Positions 12,701-25,600 of a DNA stretch of 64,000 nt are shown here, piece after piece. Within the stretch, counting starts at the first letter, position 1, and every line of letters starts with the position of its first letter. This DNA is from Sipunculus nudus (lineage: Eukaryota > Annelida > Sipuncula > Golfingiida > Sipunculidae), in NCBI GenBank assembly GCA_026874595.1, contig CM049309.1, positions 19,285,576 through 19,349,575 on the forward strand, given 5' to 3'. The notes under the pieces were generated by a model. It saw only the letters and a list, made by a program, of their open reading frames with translations. It was not told the origin of the DNA and did no database searches. The translations under genes were made by a program, and so were the position numbers.

Positions 12701-15700
12701 AATATACATGGCTCCGCTGGTGGTAGTCAACAGTAGAAGCTCCCCATGCAAGCAGTGTAGTGAATTAAATTTCCAGGAATGGAATGCAACTGCTGTGCCA
12801 GGAGTGATGGGTCTAGTATGGAAAAGAGCATTTTACAAGGGTTTATAATGATCTTCAAGGAAGAAATGTGAATAGTTATTTTTTTAGAGAGAAAGAGGGA
12901 GAGAGAGAAGGGGGGGGGGAAGATTTACAAAAGTAATGTTGAGAAATCACCATGATGCTACATGTATTTAAGTCAACCCTGTTATTTTTAGCCCAGTTCC
13001 CATGTACCTCATTAACATAGAAATCTACTCATAAGATCTGCTCATTAATCAGATACCCTGCAGCTGTGATACAGTGAAGTCTACCTTGTAATCACAACTT
13101 ATAAGACTAATTAAAGATGACTGTACATTGGTCTGTATAATAAACAAAATTTTATCAACATTTATTCCTAACATTCATATTGCTTTATTATCAATATAAG
13201 TTTAATTTTATTGTCAATGGGTAAGTAATAAATTTGTGAGATTTATATAACAACTTGTTTTAAGGGGATAGAACTGAACACAATTTTTTTTTTTACAAAA
13301 GCTGGATTGCTTTGACAAAAAGTATTTTACAAATCTGGATATCACTGTAAGTACAGTTCCTTGTCTGCCATCTTCTGGTTAAACATGGCTGTGCAGATCA
13401 ACATAGGTTAATATTTTGGGTAGACCTTAAAGAAAATTATTCTAAGTGAAATTTAAAAAAAAATCTGATTCCTTTTAAGAAAATAAGAATGATATGAATA
13501 AATTTTCCATTTCATGAAGTCTTTACAGCTACTTGTTCAAGAAAATTTAAATAAATACAAAATTGAATATTACAGTACCCTTTATGTGATGATTATTTGT
13601 GATTATATGTTTTCTTCGTAATTTAGGGATTGTTCTTGATGAAAATTTTGCAAAGGTGGCATTATGCACATGCTGATTGCTCACATGCTATTAATGTTTC
13701 CATATCTGCTGAATATGTATGGTTTTACTAACTTATAAAGTTTTGACTGTTTGAAATTCGAGTGGTGTTTAGTGGCTGGTCAAATTTGTTACTGTCTTGG
13801 AAGTGGACAAGTAAGTAGCTCTTCAGCAAAACACATTTTTATTTGGGATTAAATGTAAAATTTCTAAAAAATCTAATGACCTCCTTCATGAAAATAAGTC
13901 AAATTACTAAAGCTAATTTGATTCATTTTTCAATTTTATGTAGTCATTCAGCTGCTGGTTCAAGGAAAATAAATAAAATTATAAATAAGTACACTGAAGA
14001 GTAGTTTTTTAGTGATGATAATTCATAGTTATGTGGATTTTAAATTCACGAGGCAGGGTGATCTTGATAAAAAATAAGCATTGGTGGAGATATACACAAT
14101 CCCAGGTTTTCTTGCAGCTTGTAATTAATGCATCTCAATCTGTTGAATTTATCTAGTTTTACCAACTCCTCCAGCATTGATTGTGGTTTGATTGTTACAT
14201 ATTTCAAGTAATACTACACTTACTGGGCATGCTAAAATGATAGTAACTTCATATCAAATGCAACAGTTCAAATCCTTGATATACACTTCCAAATGCACAC
14301 AGACACACAGATATAACAGTACAAAAAAAAACCAAAAATTGAACAATATTGATTGTTTATCAACTGGAAATATTAAATTGTGATTAATGCAACAAGTGAA
14401 TCACTAACAAACAAATATATAATAAGACATATATACACATATTTACATGTGTTACTGGATGAGATAACTTTCTGTAGATCTATAAGATTTGATGTTCATC
14501 ACAATGGGCTGTAACATTTACAGTCCATTTAAAATTCATGTATAGCCAGCTATGTATGAAACGATCATTTCTTGTATTGTATATGTCATAATCCCTATTA
14601 CAAGTGACCAAGTGTCCAGATGTGACCAGTGCTGTCTTGACTGCAGCAGCTGTTCCTGAACTTCTTCATCTTCTTGGCCAGCCTCCTCAGTGACTGTTCT
14701 GTAAACTTTCCTCGTGAGCTGTGGCTGCAGGAATCTGGTTTATAGCAAGCAGCATCCTTGCTGGTTAGTGGCTGTGATCTCAGTCCTCGTCTGATCCTCT
14801 GTACGTCCTGGACAGCCAGGTTCAAGTCCTGCATGCTTGGGGTCAGCTCAGAACAATGAGTGGCCTCTGGTATAGAAGAATCAGAAGTAGGCAGAATTCT
14901 GTTCTGGTTTCTGGAGACGATGAATGTGTCACCAAGGTTATGAGATGATGTCACATCAGCTGAACTTTCACTGTCTGTTACCATAGTGTCACTCCCCAGA
15001 AATCTGTCACACACACCTGGTACTCCAGGAACGGGCTGGTCTAGGCCATTGTCATCTCTGGAGCAGTCACAGCAGGAACTGTTACTCAGGTCAAAGAATG
15101 TCTTGTGCTGGTGACACGGTGATGGGTAGACAGGACTGTCACAGCACTTGGTCTCAGTAACAGCTACTGATGTCCCCCACAGTGATGTCTGGTCAGCAGA
15201 GTTGATGACAGCAAAAGTGGACTGTTCCAGCACCTCCAGGGTTGTGTCAGTGCCACCTGGTGACTGATACATGGAGCTGTCTGTAGAGGCTGTTTCAGTG
15301 TTAGATGAAGCTGTCACAGGAACACACAGCAGACCACAGGCTTTCACAGGTCTTGTCTTGCTGCAGCTGTGTCTGTTCTGCTGCTTGCGAGGACCAGCAA
15401 CTTGACTCTTGAGGAATTTCATGTCTGACAGATGTAGTCCTGTAGGGGTTTAGTTTTATAGATGTAGTGTAGATGTTAGCAGTAGTGCAGTAAGAATCAT
15501 GAATGTCTGTGGGTCAGGGTGTATGATATTTATATTAATATGACCAGTATGGGGTTTGAGACCATGATCAGCTCATACTCAGGGGACTGACAGGATTTGT
15601 TCTGGTGAGACCTGGTGTTAGACAGGGCTTCACAACCCTCCCTCAGAACATGCTTCAATCACTCACTGACATCTATGATGTGAGGCAAGGTTTCACCTAA

Positions 15701-16603
15701 TCAGGTTTCCTTAAGAAACCTCATGATACACTGAAGTCTCCCCTCTAACCTACCCTTGTGACCAGCCATGCATGCAGATTTGATCAATGGACCATTCCAT
15801 GCCTTTAAGTTATACCTCTTTAAAAATTAAATGAATTTACTGATTTGGATTGTATTTAAAAAAAAACAGGTGCTGCTTATTATCAGAGAAATATCTCATG
15901 AGAATATTTTAACAAAATTTAAGTTTTCCTTAATATTTTACAACCGTTCATACACACTGGGGTATATTCTAAAAGCTAACAATGGGTTCTAAATTGTGGT
16001 ATTTGGAAAATATGAGTTTCCCAAATCTGGTTGATTTCATCTAGAGTTTGAAATATTTTGATTCATTCCATATATTTAACTGAAATTCATTTAATTCTGC
16101 ACACTTGTTTAAGACCAAAATTACTTTTGGAATCATCCTAAAATATAGGTTAAATCCCATTAACTTTACTGAGGTGTGTCAGTACCTTTAAAGTACAGTA
16201 TCTCTCTGTTTGTTTTATAACCACTGTTCTGATTATACTATGTGTTTAGCAGGAATTGAATAGAGACACCAGAACATATGCTTTTATCCTGTGTTAATGA
16301 TACTCAGGAAACACAGGAGCTTTTCAAGAAAATTTGACAAGAATAAGAAGAACAGACATCTTCCTATATGGAAGCAAAAATCTTTCCTGTGGGAAAACTT
16401 ATTGTACAAATACAAGTGTTAATAATTGCTACCAATCATTTTTAATTTAGGTAATTTCTTTCAGGTGGCTACAGAGGAACTTAAACAAAACATACATATC
16501 ACTGCATAAACAACCCTAATCTGCAATTTGCATGCATGCTGCACAATGGATTTTATTTTGATATATGCATTTGTATGTAAACATATGTGTGTTGGTGTAT
16601 TTA

Positions 16604-16696
<93 letters not shown>

Positions 16697-19600
16697 CACA
16701 TTTGATTAATAAAAATGACCAAGTGCATGATATTGTACATGTGAACAGGTGCAATATGCATGTATTAATTACTTTTTTATTCTTGTTTATTAAATCATGT
16801 GAAATAATTATTTGCAAATCAGGAGAAAATAAATATTTGACTGTGCCCTGTTTTCAAATCCTCTTGATATTTTGCAAAAAATACTTTTTAAACAAAAATA
16901 CAGTATCACTCCTATCAAAGAACCTCATCTCTCAAGATAGACCATTTCCTTAGCAGTATTAGGGAAACCTTTACTTTTTAAAGATTTATGGATCTACATG
17001 ATATATGCATATGCAGGTAAAAATTCTTTTAAAACTATGTAACCACAATTTTTGTGTAATTTCTCCCATTATGTTGCAATCTGCAAAGTCTGGTTCATAA
17101 TTACAACACACTTTCAAGGCATTAACAACTCTACAAATATGAGTTAGAGAGTGTACACCTACACAAAACACAGATTTACATTAAGATAAAACCTTGAATT
17201 TAATCAGCAAACCAAATATATGTTGTAAATACATGTATGGTTGAACAAATATCTATAACAGTTTAAGAGCAGTTCTAAACAACATGAAAGTTCCTGCTCG
17301 TTTCTTCATTAAATAACATGTTATTTTCATAAAAAGATTACTCCTGTTTTTGATATTAAAAAAAAAATAACAGAATTAGCAGTTCTGATGAAAAAGGAAT
17401 CGGTTATCATTTCTGTAAATAAAGATCTGGCATTAATCTGAAAAATTTTACATGAAGAGTACTCCTGTTTTTTATATATTTTTAAAAAATTAATAAAAGA
17501 TATAGCAATTTTGATGGAATGGAAATTGGTAAAAATTTCTCTAAATAAAGATCTGGTATAACATTAAGAAATTTTACTTAAAATCAAATTAGGTTTCAGT
17601 AAAAAAATACAGAATATCCTGGATAGCTTCTAAAAAAAATTAACATACATTAGGCCATAATATTTCACAATTATTTTCAAGTCTAGTTTAACTGATCACA
17701 TTTTACATGCATGTTTTGTCTTGTATAAAGGCCATTTTATAAGAAATATATACTAAAGTTTTATCTATCAGTGTTAACTATAAATAACTGAATTTATTTT
17801 AATAACTCCATTTTAAAGTTTTGTAAAAGTAATAATTAAAGAAAATTACTGCTGTGACATGGTGTGATGATCTTGCCTTCATGCATGGTTGGTCACAAGG
17901 GTAGGGTAGAGGGGAGTCTTCAGTGTAGCATGGGGTTTCTGTGGGAGACCTGATTAGGAGAAACCGTACCTCACATCACAGATGTCAGTGAGTGATTGAA
18001 GCATGTTCTGGGGGAGGGTTGTGAAGCCCTGTCTAACACCAGGTCTCACCAGAACAAATCCTGTCAGTCCCCTGAGTATGAGCTGATCATGGTCTCAAAC
18101 CCCACACTGGTCATATTAATATAAATATCATACACCCTGACCCACAGACATTCATGGTTCTTATAGCTTACTGTTAACATCTACACTACATCTACAAAAC
18201 TAAACCCCTACAGGACTAAATCTGTCAGACATGAAGTTCCTCAAGAGTCAAGTTGCTGGTCCTCGCAAGCAGCAGAACAGACACAGCTGCAGCAAGACAA
18301 GACCCGTGAAAGCCTGTGGTCTGCTGTGTGTTCCTGTGAGAGCTTCATCTAACACTGAAACAGCCTCTACAGACAGCTCCATGTATCAGTCACCAGGTGG
18401 CACTGACACAACCCTGGAGGTGCTGGAACAGTCCACTGTTGCTGTCATCAACTCTGCTGACCAGACATCACTGTGGGGGACATCAGTAGCTGTTACTGAG
18501 ACCAAGTGCTGTGACAGTCCTGTCTACCCATCACCGTGTCATCAGCACAAGACATTCTTTGACCTGAGTAACAGTTCCTGCTGTGACTGCTCCAGAGATG
18601 ACTATGGCCTAGACCAGCCTGTTCCTGGAGTACCAGGTGTGTATGACAGATTTCTGGGGAGTGACACTATGGTAACAGACAGTGAAAGTTCAGCTGATGT
18701 GACATCATCTCATAACCTTGGTGACACATTCATCATCTCCAGAAACCAGAACAGAATCCTGCCTAGTTCTGATTCTTCTATACCAGAGGCCACTTATTGT
18801 TCTGAGCTGACCCCAAGCATGCAGGACTTGAACCTGGCTGTTCAGGATGTACAGAAGATCAGACGAGGACTGGGACTGAGATCGCAGCCGCTGCCTAGCA
18901 AGGGTGCTGCTCACTATACACCAGATCCCAGCAGCTGCAGCTCACGAGGAAAGTTTACAGAACAGTCACTGAGGAGGCTGGCCAGGAAGATGAAGAAGTT
19001 CAGGAACAGCTGCTGCAGTCAAGACAGCACTGGTCACATCTGGACACTCGGTCACTTGTAATATGGACAGTTTAGGAGAGTTTATGTAATCCATGCTGTT
19101 TCACACCTTGTATTGTATATATGTATATAGATGTGTATACTGCCTCTGAGAGGTTTGTTACTGATTCACCTGTTATTTGTTTCACTAGTTAATTTTACTT
19201 ACAAATAAAAGGTAAGATATTGTTTACTGTGTTGAATTATTAAGTGTGTGTGTGTATACATGTGAGTTAGAAATTAGTGGATTAATTGTTATGACTTGAT
19301 AACATATAGCGTTATTAAAGGTCCATTTATATCTTTAAAAGATATACAAAGACTTCATACCTGGAAATAAACATAATATATTTTGGAAATTAATATTTAA
19401 TAAATATAATAAAATATAATGCAAATTAGATATAGAGAGCATTTAAAGAGTGCAAACCTTAGCCAATCACATCTATTATTTGCATCAAGAACCAACTGTT
19501 TTGAAAATACAAAATTATATCACCAAATGATCATGCCAGTGACAATGCATTTTCATGGGAGACAGATAGTGTCGGGTATCAGTTGTAATTTCATGATCAA

Positions 19601-22600
19601 TCATCTGTAAAATTCAGTTGACCTCTACAGACTGACAATCGGATATAATTCATTGTTTAGAAATAAGAACATCAGGCCATATACAGACTGATACATCATC
19701 TCAACTGATACGTAGGCCTACATTCAGGCCAAAATAAATTCTTATTTCCATAGCCTATATGGTTATACAGTATATATAGTAGTTTAGAAATTAAGTTTTT
19801 TTTTAGTAAAAGTAGACTTTTCTCGAGTCTGCTTGCATAATATATATTAAAGCACACATTTCCTCATCGAAAAGCCTAAGTTACATGTAAAAGTTTACAA
19901 TCAATTATGGCACCACAAGATCAATCATTCAAGATCATTTGCATCAGCCCAACCATTCATCGATTATAATCGATCGCCAGCCCATCACTAGAGAAGATGT
20001 ACTAATCAATAACATTTATTAGTATAGGCTTTGTAGTAATATGTATATGGGTAGAAAGTAAAGGGGTCACAATGCATCAAATAACTGATACATAGAAATA
20101 CAACTCCTTGATTAAATTGTAATTGATTTGTTACTTTGGAATCAATTTGTTTTTATTATTGTGTTATGCAACTACCACCCCAAAACATACAGTGAGCTGT
20201 AAACTCAGCGGGACAGACACTGGAATGTTTGACATTTCAAAATCAAACTCACAAGAATGAAACTCCCTGTGCAGGTTTTGGTTTGTGGGCATCAAAATCT
20301 GCCTCCCACAATGCAACAGGACTTCTTAATACACTAGCAGCAAAGGTATGAATGTAGTGAAAAGCGTCATGTGGTTCATTCAAATATGAGGGATAGGATG
20401 TTTCAAGGCAAATTACATTAACATGGATGGTTTTGTGTTAAGGACTTTATGGAACAAGTAATATTCTGTAGGTATGCACATGTGAAATGTAAACAGAAGG
20501 TGCTTTCCATGAAATGTAACAAATTTTTATTTTAAATTTGTCAGTTGAGAGATGTAGTCCCAGTGCTCCAATTGTGCACAACAGGAAGTTCATTTTGAGT
20601 AGAAATGACATCTGGAGGAAGACTGAGATACATAGACATGTGAAAACATAACCTCCCTACGTTTGTTCAACTGGAATTTCACAATTTTTTTATTATATCA
20701 CAGGAGGGATCCAACCCCACAAAGTATGGGTCTATCTGTTCTGTATGCTTTGATAGTTCACCCAGCATGTCTTGTTGACCCTACCTTTTCTTGAGGTATT
20801 GGGCGTTGGTTTTGAGCAGCCATTCTGTGATATTTCTTCCTGTCATGTTGTACAGTATATCAGTTGACGGTAATAACCTCCTGCTGGGCTCTGGTCCTGC
20901 AGCTCCTAATTACATACAAGCATCACTAGTGTACATCACTGAATACATATGTATAAATGTTATTTAATCAGTAAATATAATGGGTACTTAGTATTTATCA
21001 TTTACAATAAATCCTTAATTGCTAATAATTGCTAGTGTTCATCTGGTGAAACAAAACTATTTAATGCAGTTACATTGACACTATGACATTTAACTGTACA
21101 TCCTGCCCTTACTGACATACAAATATAGATCCGTTTTTACTTTGATTTAATGAAAATTATATATAAACAAGTGACCCAGCAGTCTAATATTCACTCTGAG
21201 AATTACTATGCATGATGGTGGGTGATCAAGAAATGAAGAAGTGAATGTGATATGAAAAGATATGAAAGACAAAATATTAATACTTTATGACAGATCTTGG
21301 GAAAAGCAGAAAAAAACATTAGTCTGCAGACAGTAGGTCAACACAGGTGGCACCACCTGCACGTCAAAATCAAATAGAAGTTACCTGATCTATATTCCTA
21401 TGAAATTTGCTGAAGCAGTTCTTAAGATATTTGGTAACACACATGACATCATGTATGGAAACACATAAAATAGTCAAATTTTGCGATTGACACAATTTGA
21501 AGTTCCTTTGACATGCCACCTTGAATATGATGTGACTGAATTCATACTCATTTTATTTCCCTTCTCTAAGGAACTGCTGATTATGATATGAAAGCCAAAA
21601 TATTAATACATATGACTTGTACTGAAAAAAGAGGAAAAGATCATTTCAGCCCGCAGACAGTTAGTCAACAAAGGTGGAACCCCCAAAAGCTTATATTTGC
21701 ATATTCTTCACATAATAAAACAAGGGACCCATGGGTCACGGCACTCAGCTGATCGTGATTGGACTATAAATGTTTCTCCACTGTGATACTATATCGAGTC
21801 GATAAAGCTTATGAATATCATGGACATGTTGGGCTATTATAAAGGAATGTAATGTAATATGTGAGTAAATGATAAATGAAATAACCTGACTGATGGATTA
21901 ATAGAGTCAAATATTTATTTAGGAGGGGTTGAAAATTGTGATATATTTGAGCAAATATGAATGCAATGACAGCAGTAATAAGCAGTAGGAGAATGATGAT
22001 AAGGCTATTTGTTGAAGGATCTAAAGTGTATGGTAGTCTGCAAGCTTTCAATTTGACAGATATGATGTTATGATTAACTATGCTGATGAAGTGATTTATG
22101 AATTTGTGACTGTATGACACAATATCTCTTTAGTCTTGACAAGGTACATTACTGTGATCCCCACTATGTCTACATATTACACAATATTGACATAATTTCT
22201 GGCATGTACATAGGTACCTATGGACGAATAGTTATACAAAATATTTAAGTATGAATATATCTGATTCATCTTGTTCTTGCTTACTGAGGCTGACTTTGGG
22301 ATGGGGTTCGGAGAAGGGAAAAGTGAGGGCAGCACGAAGGTGGATGTAGAAATATTCTATTGTAATGTTTTTCATTTATATAAGAATATGAAAAGCTAAG
22401 AGGAAAGGGGCCCTCCTACTTGGTTATAGTAAAGTTCTAAATATATGATTGCAAACTAATACTCTGACAAGACTGTCATGAAGAAAAACAGTAAAAGTTT
22501 TGAGATACTGTAATGCATATGAAAATTTACAGATGGACATGCAAGTGGACAGAATGGACTAATACCTTTATTTCACTTTCAAGGGAATAATGCATTTAAG

Positions 22601-25600
22601 TTTATATATAAGCCTATTTTTTTAAGCATATCCACTTTTTCCATTAAGAAGTTTTTATCTGAATCATTTTTTTTATTAACAGGTTTTATAAATTTTTAAT
22701 AAAAAAACCTGAAAATATAAGTTAAAATATTAGAATTGTTGCAAAAGTTGCAATCATTATATATACAGAGTAAAAAACTGAAACTATAAGTTAAAATATT
22801 AGAATTGTTGCAAAAGTTGCAATCATCATATATCCAGAGTGAAGCTCATATTGGGTCATATTATGCATACACATATATTTTATTATTTTAAATCATAAAT
22901 GTTTAAACTGAATTTAAAAGAAAATGCCACAAAATGGCATCTACAAGAATATTCCTTGAATCACTATTAAAAAGTTTTGCACATTGGAGTTTTCAGTACA
23001 TGCTTAATTTTATTCACCAAAATAAAATAAAATATTCAGTAAATTTGATAAAATAAAACATCTTTTCAAATAAAGTATACACACTGTTGGTTGAATGAGG
23101 GACGCACAATAGCATTGTGCTAATTACTATCCCAGTTTTAATTTATTACTGGAATTAATAGTCAATTTCACACCTGGTGAAGTTTTTACTCTTCTGAAGT
23201 AATGAATTACTTATCTCATGAACATCCACACTTTCACAGCAATACACCACTTTGTGGACACAATTAAATGTACACTTTGATCATTGTAACCCTGGTGGTA
23301 CAATACAAAATCTAAAATGTAGCATAGCCTAGAATAAGAATGAATCAAATACAGAAAATAATAACATTCATCTAGTTTATGCACCATCTGGGGGGGGGGG
23401 GGGAGTGCAGGGCAGAGGGGAAGCCTGCTGGTAGTGGCCAAGCTGACCCAAGGCAAGCTGCCTGGGGTGGGTTACATAATGCAAGTGAAGGCTGTACTAC
23501 TAGGTGGGCTAGATGTAAACAACACTTGACATGGTGTATGAAAACATGAATAAAAGCTATTCTTTCCAATCAATTTCTTTGAAATTTCAGATTTTAAAAG
23601 ATTAAATCCTTATGTATATATGCTGTGAAAATTAAATCAACAGTGCCAAAGTTTGACAAAATTTAAGGTATTGATTTTTTATTTATGCTAATAACTTGAA
23701 AAATTTGCAAAATTCAGATCTAATTTTGGGTAAACAATTGAATCCTGATTAAATAAAGTTATATTCCTGAAAAAAAGTCTCTAGGTTCAGCAATTCTCAT
23801 GTTAGGTTAGTAAATATATTTCCTGATTTTTTAAAAAAAAATCCAATTATGTTTTTGCCCATAACTTCAAAATAATACCCAATACTGACCTAATTTTTGG
23901 TAAGTTCATAGAAAATGTATGAAAGAATGTGAATACTATATACGATCAAAAACAGATCAGTGGTTTTGATATTAGGCAGCCTTGAAGTGTAACAATGGGT
24001 TTTTTTATGGAAAATGGAGTTTTTTCCTTAATATCTTGAAGGAACAAAGTCCTAATGACCCAATTTTCGGTATGGTAGGAGATTTTGGGGACATCTAAAA
24101 TTATGCCAACAGCCTGGGGAGCATAGAGATGTGCACTGAATGACCTACAGTCATCGAAGTGGACTGCTTGACAATGTAAGGGAATACAACAAGAGCCTCC
24201 AAAATAATTCAATAACTAGCCTAATTTTGCAGCTTTTATTTTCAAATTTCAGATTTTAACAGATTAAATCCTTATGTATACATGCTGTGAATATTAAATC
24301 CACAGTACTTACAGGAAAAAAATGTGCCGTGGCCAAAGTTGGGCAAAATTTAAGGTACCAATTTTATATTTTGCCAATATTTAAAAAATTTAACAGATTT
24401 TGATCTAATTTTTGGTATACAATTAAATTTTGATTAATTAAAGTTGTATTACTGGAAAAAAGTCCCTACCTTTAACACTTTTGGTCTTAAGTGACCAAAT
24501 ATCTTCCTGATTTTTTTACAAAGTCCATTATGTTTGGGCCCATAACTTTTTTAAATTATATAATACTGACTTAATATCTGGCATGTACATAGGAACTATA
24601 TAGAGGAACATTTATGGTAAATATGAAGAAAACCAGATGAGTGGTTTTGATATTAGGCAGTCCTGAAGTGTGAAAATAGATTTCTAATAAAAAATTGAGG
24701 TTTTTCCTTTATATCTCGAAGGAACGAAGTCCTATTGATCCAATTTTCGTCATGGTAGGAGATTATGGGGACATCTAACTGTATGCCGAATTTCAGATTC
24801 GTAGGTCCAACGGTGTCGAAACGTGCCAGTCTTACGGATGGACATCCAGACGGACAGACAGACGGACGGACGACAGACAATGGACCACGACTATAGCTCA
24901 GATGACTTATAGTCAGCTGAGCTAAAAAGTCTGCGAAGTTTTGTGATGATAGCTGCAGCAGCTTTTGCGATATAGCTGGGAACAGATGGTGGACAGTGGA
25001 TGCTTGCTAGTGCATTAGTTCACAGAGTGAACTAAAAATAACCAACAATATTAATTAATTAAAGATAAAAACAACTTTTACTTTTGAACACTAATTTCTA
25101 ATCATGAATTTCTATAATTAACATTTTAATGACATAATTGACACAAGTAATGTGAGATTCCCTGTATTCTGATAACCAGCCCTTTGAGAGGATATATATG
25201 TAAAATGTGTATGGTTTACATGGAAAAAATCACATCCTAAGTATCAATTATTAACAATCAAAATCATTGTACCATCATAATCTATTCTTCAGGAATTCCT
25301 TACCTTCAGGGCAGACCTGATGCCCAGTTTCACAGGAACATGGCTGCTCCTCACCACTTGATACAACAGGAGTTTTCCACATATCATCTGATGTTGGCAC
25401 GTCTTCACATGATAGTCCACTGAAATGATTGTCAGCACACTCAGGGTATTCACCTTTTCATGTCCCTATGATTCACATTTTTAATGTTTCAAATAAAGTC
25501 CACTGAATTGATTCACATCACAATCAGTGCCTTCACATTTTCATGCCCATATGATTCACAACACACAAAGGGTTTTCACATTTTCATGGCAAATGAAATG

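Larger units (their letters stand above)
14380..15783. repeat. Left arm of large inverted repeat
   Basis: Matches 17875-19215 in reverse complement. Similarity covers the coding sequence, about 360 bp upstream of the start codon (TATA region, ggtctcaccagaacaaatcc-type block, ggtcacaagggtagg block) and, more weakly, the 3' flank. The spacer between the arms is about 2.1 kb. Confidence 0.9.
15784..17874. other. Spacer between inverted-repeat arms
   Basis: A+T-rich. Contains (AAAT)n then (TA)n at about 16604-16691 and an imperfect tandem duplication of about 123 bp at 17337-17580 (shared blocks ctcctgttttt, aataaagatctgg, aattttac). No gene seen; the ORFs here come from the microsatellite. Confidence 0.7.
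17875..19215. repeat. Right arm of large inverted repeat
   Basis: Reverse complement of the left arm (14380-15783). See that entry for extent. Confidence 0.9.

Noticed and set aside
16461-16817. ORFs across the (TA)n microsatellite
   Set aside because: Encode Tyr-Ile repeats from simple sequence.
21818-22120. 100-aa minus ORF rich in Ile/Leu/Tyr
   Set aside because: A+T-rich sequence inside a repeat region; no family similarity, no start context.
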